Origin: Bacillota bacterium
GTDB lineage: Bacteria > Bacillota > Clostridia > DSM-8532
Length of the DNA: 18,051 bases
Assembly: GCA_023459915.1 (NCBI GenBank)
Contig: JAEWSN010000140.1
Location: 1 to 18,051 of the forward strand
Direction: 5' to 3'
The first letter of the stretch is position 1; each line of letters begins with the position of its first letter. A model generated the notes under the pieces. It did no database searches and was not told the DNA's origin. It saw only the letters and a list, made by a program, of their open reading frames with translations. Below are positions 14,157-18,051 of this stretch, piece after piece. The position numbers and the translations under genes are program-made.

Positions 14157-14185
14157 AGTATACCAGAAACACGTTCGGATGTCTT
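14157..14185 (-). promoter_or_regulatory. Possible promoter of the UspA-like gene
   Basis: On the minus strand a TATACT box (14162-14157) is preceded by AAGACA (14185-14180) at exactly 17 bases. The predicted start is around 14150, giving a leader of roughly 80 to 130 bases depending on the start codon used. The site lies in the divergent region shared with the HAD-alkyltransferase gene. The -35 box is only a four-of-six match. Confidence 0.4.
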
Positions 14186-14211
14186 ACCGCACCCGCGTGG
14201 GAGGCAAGGAT

Positions 14212-15444
14212 ATGAAATCAAGACAGACTGTGGACAAGACGGCCATCAGGCATATCGTATGGGACTGGAACGGGACATTGCTCAATGACGCGCAGGCCTG
14301 CGCGGCTGCCGTCGACGCCCTGATGCGCCGCCGGGGGCTTGCGGGCGAGTCCCTGGCGGGATACCGGGATCGCATCCGGTTTCCCGTGCGGGCATATTAC
14401 GAGCTGACCGGATTCGATCTGGAGGCGGAGGCCTACGAGGTGCTGTGTGACGAATTCGGCGACGCTTATGCCCGGGCCGTTGCCGGCGAAGTGCCGCCAC
14501 AGTCCTCGCATGCCGGCTTCCCCGCCTCGGACATCCACACGGATGTGCGCGAGGTGCTCGAGGCATCCCGCGCAGCGGGGGTCACCCATGCCATCGTGTC
14601 GGCCTCCGAGCAGGGGACGCTGGCGCGGCAGGTGGCGGAATACGGCCTGACGCCATACTTCAGCTCCCTGGTTGGCCGGGACGACAACCACGGCGGCACC
14701 AAGGACCATTTGGTGCGGGAGTGGGTGCGCACATGCGGGTATCCGCCGGAGCAAATCCTCTATGTGGGCGACACGGAGCACGACGAGGAGGCGGCCTCTT
14801 CAGCCGGCATCCGGGTAGCCATGGTCGCGGACGGGCATGTGTCCGCCGAGCGGCTCCACCGGGTGGGCGTTCCGGTTTTTGAAAACCGGCGCGCACTGTG
14901 GGAAAGCGTACGTCCGCTGACGGCGCACCCTGTTTACAGGGCCATGACCTTTGACACGGAGCTGGGCCGGATGGCGGTGCTGACCAACAGCCTGGGCGTG
15001 GTTCGCACCGCGTTGCCGGCAACGGACGCGGACCGGGCGCCGGTGCTGTTCTCCGCGCGGGAGGCGTGGGGGCATCCGGCGGCACCGGACGACATCACAC
15101 GTCGGGCGGCGGCACGCATCGCGGACTGGCTGGCCCATCCCGAACCGGACCTGCGGCTGCCGGTTTCGACCTTCGGCACGGGGTTTCAGCGGGCCGTCTG
15201 GCGGGAGGCCCGCCGCATTCCGTTCGGGGAGACCGCGAGCTATGGGCAGCTTGCCATGCGGATTGGGCAGCCCAGCGCGGCCCGCGCGGTGGCCCAGGCC
15301 CTGCGGGCCAATCCCACGGCGCTGGTGGTGCCCTGTCACCGGGTGATCGGCGCGAACGGCACCCCCACCGGGTTCATGGGCAGACGCGACAACCCCATGC
15401 AGCAGTGGCTGCTCGATCTGGAGCGAAAGGCGGCATCCCGATGA
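14212..15444 (+). CDS. HAD phosphatase fused to O6-alkylguanine-DNA alkyltransferase
   Basis: One uninterrupted frame of 410 residues encodes two enzymes. Residues about 12-230 are a HAD-IA hydrolase of the phosphoglycolate-phosphatase type: motif I DWNGT (D18, with N20 where an Asp is usual), motif II S130 (AIVSAS), motif III K164 and motif IV GDTEHD (D187, D191). Residues about 242-406 are a full Ogt-type alkyltransferase: an N-terminal subdomain from VYRAMTFDTELG, then FQRAVWREARRIPFGETASYG, the RAVAQALRANP recognition helix and PCHRVIGANG with acceptor C375. Ogt repairs O6-alkylguanine by moving the alkyl group irreversibly to that cysteine. The HAD substrate is unknown. The start is ATG 14212, seven bases after GGGAGG (14199-14204); ATG 14179 and GTG/TTG codons upstream are weaker. 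The stop overlaps the MATE gene start (ATGA). Confidence 0.92.
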   Translation: MKSRQTVDKTAIRHIVWDWNGTLLNDAQACAAAVDALMRRRGLAGESLAGYRDRIRFPVRAYYELTGFDLEAEAYEVLCDEFGDAYARAVAGEVPPQSSHAGFPASDIHTDVREVLEASRAAGVTHAIVSASEQGTLARQVAEYGLTPYFSSLVGRDDNHGGTKDHLVREWVRTCGYPPEQILYVGDTEHDEEAASSAGIRVAMVADGHVSAERLHRVGVPVFENRRALWESVRPLTAHPVYRAMTFDTELGRMAVLTNSLGVVRTALPATDADRAPVLFSAREAWGHPAAPDDITRRAAARIADWLAHPEPDLRLPVSTFGTGFQRAVWREARRIPFGETASYGQLAMRIGQPSAARAVAQALRANPTALVVPCHRVIGANGTPTGFMGRRDNPMQQWLLDLERKAASR

Positions 15445-16859
15445 AGGACATGACAAAGGGCAGTGAGTTCAAGGCCATTCTGGCGTTTGCCATCCCCATG
15501 ATCCTGGGTCAGCTGTTCCAGCAGTTCTACAACATCGCGGACCGACTGATTGTGGGCCGGTTTGTCGGCGAGGACGCACTCGGCGCCGTCGGCACCAGCT
15601 TTCCCGTGATGTTCTTCACCACGGCCCTGATCATGGGCATCGGCATGGGGGCCACCACCGTGGTCTCCCAGCAATTCGGGGCGGGACAGCACGACCAGGT
15701 GAAGCGGACCGTGTCCACCAACATGCTGTTCCTGATGGGCGCCTCGCTCGTGGTCGCCGTGGTGGGCATTCTGGTCGCCGAACCGTTGTTCCGGCTGATG
15801 CGGCTGGATCCCGAGGTGCTCCCGGTGGCGGTCACCTATCTGCGGATTGTCTTCGCCGGCATGCCGCTTTCGTTCCTGTACAATGCCTATGGCGCCCTGC
15901 TGCGTGGCCTGGGGGACGCCAAATCTCCCACGGTGTTCCTGATTGTGGCGACGCTGCTCAACATCGCCCTCGATTTGCTGTTTGTGGCGGTCCTGGGCTG
16001 GGGTGTCGGCGGCGCCGCGTTCGCGACCATTCTCTCCCAGGGAGTCGCCGCCATCCTGTGCACCGTGTACATCTACCGGAAGGTGCCGTTGCTGGCGATT
16101 GGCCGTGGGGAGTGGGTGTTCGACCGCGGTCTGTTCGCCACCTCCGTCAAGCTCGGCATTCCCTCCGGTATCCAGCAGACGTTGCTGTCGGTGGGGTTCA
16201 TGGCCATCCAGGGACTGGTCAACAGCTATGGCAAGGTGATGACCTCCGCGGTCACCATGGCGGGGACGCTAGAGTCCATCGGCACCCTGCCGGTGATGAA
16301 CATCGGCATGGCGCTCACGACGTTTACCGGACAGAATGTGGGGGCCGGGAAGTTCGACCGTGTCCGCAGGGGCTTTCGTGCCACACTGATCATCGATCTG
16401 GTGGCCTCCGCGCTGACGCTGGCCGTGATATACCTGTTCGGGGAGACCATGCTCGGCTGGTTCCTGCCGTCGGACATCGAACCGGACAAGCTGTCCCAGC
16501 TGATGCATTACGGCCTTTCCTACATCGACTTTGTCGCGGTCTTTTTCTTCCTCATGGGCGTCATGTTTGCGGGCAACAGCCTGTTGCGCGGCGCGGGCGA
16601 TGTCATGATCCCCCTGTTCACCACCATCGCGGCGCTGTCCACCCGCGTGCTGGCGGCCTATCTCATGTCCGGGGTCCCCGAAATCGGCTACCGGGGCATC
16701 TGGTATTCCCTGCCCATCGGCTGGACGCTTTCCACCTGCATTGTGCTGTGGCGCTATTTCTCCAACCGCTGGATGACCAAGGGCGTGGTGGGAAGGCCGC
16801 GTGTGGCCGTGCCGGACGGCCCGGAGGAGGAGCTGCTGGAGGAGCGAACGCTTGAATGA
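15441..16859 (+). CDS. MATE family efflux transporter
   Basis: This is a multidrug and toxic compound extrusion family protein, an ion-driven exporter with about 12 membrane helices. The opening FAIPMILGQLFQQFYNIADRLIVG resembles the DinF/NorM-like Bacillota branch. VGTSFPVMFF, GAGQHDQVKR, LLRGLGDAKSP and the second-half copy GQNVGAGKFDRVRRG show the internal two-fold repeat. It is 472 residues, a normal length, with a charged C-terminal tail. The ATG at 15441 overlaps the stop of the HAD-alkyltransferase gene by four bases, so the two are coupled. The ribosome-binding site is weak, which agrees with coupling. The substrate cannot be inferred; coupling to a DNA alkylation repair gene suggests, but does not show, a role in coping with toxic compounds. 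Confidence 0.93.
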   Translation: MKDMTKGSEFKAILAFAIPMILGQLFQQFYNIADRLIVGRFVGEDALGAVGTSFPVMFFTTALIMGIGMGATTVVSQQFGAGQHDQVKRTVSTNMLFLMGASLVVAVVGILVAEPLFRLMRLDPEVLPVAVTYLRIVFAGMPLSFLYNAYGALLRGLGDAKSPTVFLIVATLLNIALDLLFVAVLGWGVGGAAFATILSQGVAAILCTVYIYRKVPLLAIGRGEWVFDRGLFATSVKLGIPSGIQQTLLSVGFMAIQGLVNSYGKVMTSAVTMAGTLESIGTLPVMNIGMALTTFTGQNVGAGKFDRVRRGFRATLIIDLVASALTLAVIYLFGETMLGWFLPSDIEPDKLSQLMHYGLSYIDFVAVFFFLMGVMFAGNSLLRGAGDVMIPLFTTIAALSTRVLAAYLMSGVPEIGYRGIWYSLPIGWTLSTCIVLWRYFSNRWMTKGVVGRPRVAVPDGPEEELLEERTLE

Positions 16860-16926
16860 GGGAAACCGGAGGTGGGCTTGTGCTGGACCGATGGGTTGAA
16901 ACCGGCATGGGGAAAGGTTTTACCGT

Positions 16927-16955
16927 TTGACGCGCACGATGGTCTGTGCTATTGT
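16927..16955 (+). promoter_or_regulatory. Promoter of the small membrane protein gene
   Basis: TTGACG (16927-16932) and TATTGT (16950-16955) are separated by 17 bases. Transcription would begin near 16962, giving a leader of about 100 bases. The leader includes a GCCGGC/GCCGGC stem (16998-17003 with 17011-17016). I see no clear terminator after the MATE gene, so read-through is also possible. Confidence 0.65.
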
Positions 16956-17060
16956 GAAAGCAGGTGGGGGGGACAACTCCCTGACGATTCACCGCAAGCC
17001 GGCAAACACGGCCGGCCGGTGGCGGCGGACCCGTGGCAGAACAGAAAGAGAGGCTGAGGC

Positions 17061-17447
17061 ATGAGCATTTTTCGAAGATTGGGCGACACCCTGAAGGAAG
17101 GCTTTGAGAAGGTTCCATTCCTGGGAACCCTGATGCATCTGGATGTGATTCTGGTGTTTGGCTCCCTGGCCTTCCTGCTCATCAACCTGTTCCTGAACCT
17201 GGGCATCATCGGCACAATTGTCGGGCCGCTCGCCTGGTACCTGTTCGTGCTGGGCCTGCTGATGTGCTGGGCCAACCGCCAGACGCAGTTCCTGTATGCC
17301 GGGCTGTTCGGCTATGGCGCGTATCAGCTGATTTCGCTGCTCAAGTCGTTGTTCCAGAAGTATTCCTACTTCAGCTTCAGCGCGCTGGTCGCAATCGTCG
17401 TCTACGCCGGCCTTGGCTATCTGGTGATGACCAAGGTCAAGGACTGA
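17061..17447 (+). CDS. Small integral membrane protein, function unknown
   Basis: I do not recognise this 128-residue protein. The first 25 residues are amphipathic and charged (SIFRRLGDTLKEGFEKVPF). Three to four hydrophobic segments follow, at about 28-50, 52-70, 76-95 and 103-123, and the chain ends in KVKD. There are no obvious catalytic motifs. Codon use is like its neighbours. It starts at ATG 17061 after a GAGG-containing ribosome-binding site (GAGAGGCTGAGGC), and has its own likely promoter at 16927-16955. The following HAD gene begins six bases after its stop, so the two probably share a transcript. Confidence 0.8.
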   Translation: MSIFRRLGDTLKEGFEKVPFLGTLMHLDVILVFGSLAFLLINLFLNLGIIGTIVGPLAWYLFVLGLLMCWANRQTQFLYAGLFGYGAYQLISLLKSLFQKYSYFSFSALVAIVVYAGLGYLVMTKVKD

Positions 17448-17452
17448 GCGGC

Positions 17453-18051
17453 ATGCAGCCCATCCGGTTCATCCTGTTCGATTTGGGCGGGGTGCTGATC
17501 CGGTTGCGTGGGCATCGCGTGTTGCTCGATTATATGCCCAAGGGGGCGACCGAGACGTCGTTTCTGAACCACTGGCTCCAGTCTCCGGCTGTGCGCCAGT
17601 TTGAATCCGGCAGGATATCCCTGCCGGATTTTTGCCGCGCGGTCATACCGGACATGGGTTTGCAGATGTCGGAAGCAGCGTTTCTGGAGGTTTTCGAGCG
17701 CTTTCTGGAGGCGCCGTATGAAGGCCCGGCCCAGGTGCTGCCGCTGTTGGCGCGGCGCTTCACAACCGGGATTCTGTCCAACACCAGTGAACCCCATTGG
17801 GCCCTGGCCTGCGCCATGCTGCCGGAGCTGGCGGCGCTGCCCCATGCCTTCCTGTCCTGCCGCCTCGGCATGCTCAAGCCGGACGCCGCCATCTTTGAGG
17901 CGGTGATGGGCCAACTGGGCGCGTCACCGGCCGAGGTGCTGTATTTTGATGATCACCCGGTCAATGTCACGGCGGCCCGCACCCTGGGCATTCAGGCGGT
18001 ACGGGTGGATGGCTTCGGGGAGGCGATGGAGGCCATGGTGGCCCTGGGGGT
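17453..18051 (+). CDS. HAD-IA family phosphatase, YihX-like (3' end outside window)
   Basis: The gene runs off the window; 199 complete codons are visible. Motif I is FDLGGVLI (Asp at residue 10), of the DLGxV type seen in the E. coli YihX sugar-phosphate phosphatase group. Motif II is in ILSNTSEPHW, motif III is the Lys of GMLKPDAAIFEAV, and motif IV is FDDHPVNVTAARTLG. The helical cap lies between motifs I and II. These features suggest a phosphatase acting on a small phosphorylated metabolite, with the substrate unknown. The start is ATG 17453, nine bases after AAGGA (17439-17443), six bases behind the small membrane protein gene. Confidence 0.88.
   Translation, partial: MQPIRFILFDLGGVLIRLRGHRVLLDYMPKGATETSFLNHWLQSPAVRQFESGRISLPDFCRAVIPDMGLQMSEAAFLEVFERFLEAPYEGPAQVLPLLARRFTTGILSNTSEPHWALACAMLPELAALPHAFLSCRLGMLKPDAAIFEAVMGQLGASPAEVLYFDDHPVNVTAARTLGIQAVRVDGFGEAMEAMVALG

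Noticed and set aside
14131..14164. A + strand promoter TTGTGG...TATACC before the HAD-alkyltransferase gene
   Set aside because: The spacer is 22 bases, too long for a sigma70-type promoter, and no better pair was found.
13370..14215. A 281-codon + strand frame across the UspA-like gene
   Set aside because: Its product is Ser/Arg-rich without motifs, while the minus strand gives a coherent Usp fold with a ribosome-binding site.

Overview
The window is G+C-rich bacterial chromosome, tightly packed, with almost all genes on the + strand. It reads as housekeeping DNA rather than a mobile region: I see no integrase, transposase, tRNA, rRNA or CRISPR array. A FapR regulator with a FapR-type operator, heading plsX-fabH-fabD-fabG-acpP-fabF-rnc, points to Bacillota (a high-G+C Clostridia- or Negativicutes-like lineage) or a phylum sharing that arrangement, such as Synergistota. 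The exact taxon cannot be fixed from the sequence alone.

Layout. (1) 1-4152: the 3' part of ppk1, then rimO, pgsA and galM, closely spaced or overlapping, closed by a strong intrinsic terminator at 4183-4234. (2) 4287-4343: a sigma70-type promoter with a FapR-like operator just after its start point, then fapR-plsX, a 187-bp gap with a short repeat and a 16-bp palindrome, then fabH-fabD-fabG-acpP. An intrinsic terminator lies between acpP and fabF. (3) 10718-10917: a complex leader before rnc, with a promoter, a perfect 26-bp palindrome over the start point, an intrinsic terminator and four evenly spaced TTTTCAGG repeats. (4) rnc, the alpha half of a class I fumarate/tartrate hydratase, and rsmI. 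(5) One - strand gene, a small UspA-like protein, whose 3' end lies in a 39-bp tandem duplication. (6) A HAD phosphatase fused in frame to an O6-alkylguanine-DNA alkyltransferase, overlapping a MATE transporter gene. (7) A small membrane protein with its own promoter, and a HAD phosphatase cut by the window end.

How the genes work together. The central block makes fatty acids and starts phospholipid synthesis. FabD loads malonyl onto AcpP, FabH starts chains, FabF elongates, FabG reduces, and PlsX passes acyl groups to the acyl-phosphate route. In known systems FapR senses malonyl-CoA and represses the cluster. PgsA, upstream, is the phosphatidylglycerol branch of the same lipid pathway. Dehydratase (FabZ), enoyl reductase (FabI/K/L/V) and acetyl-CoA carboxylase genes are not here and must lie elsewhere.

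The least ordinary parts are the HAD-alkyltransferase fusion, the promoter-palindrome-terminator leader of rnc, the duplication that carries the stop codon of the UspA-like gene, and the alpha subunit without an adjacent beta subunit.
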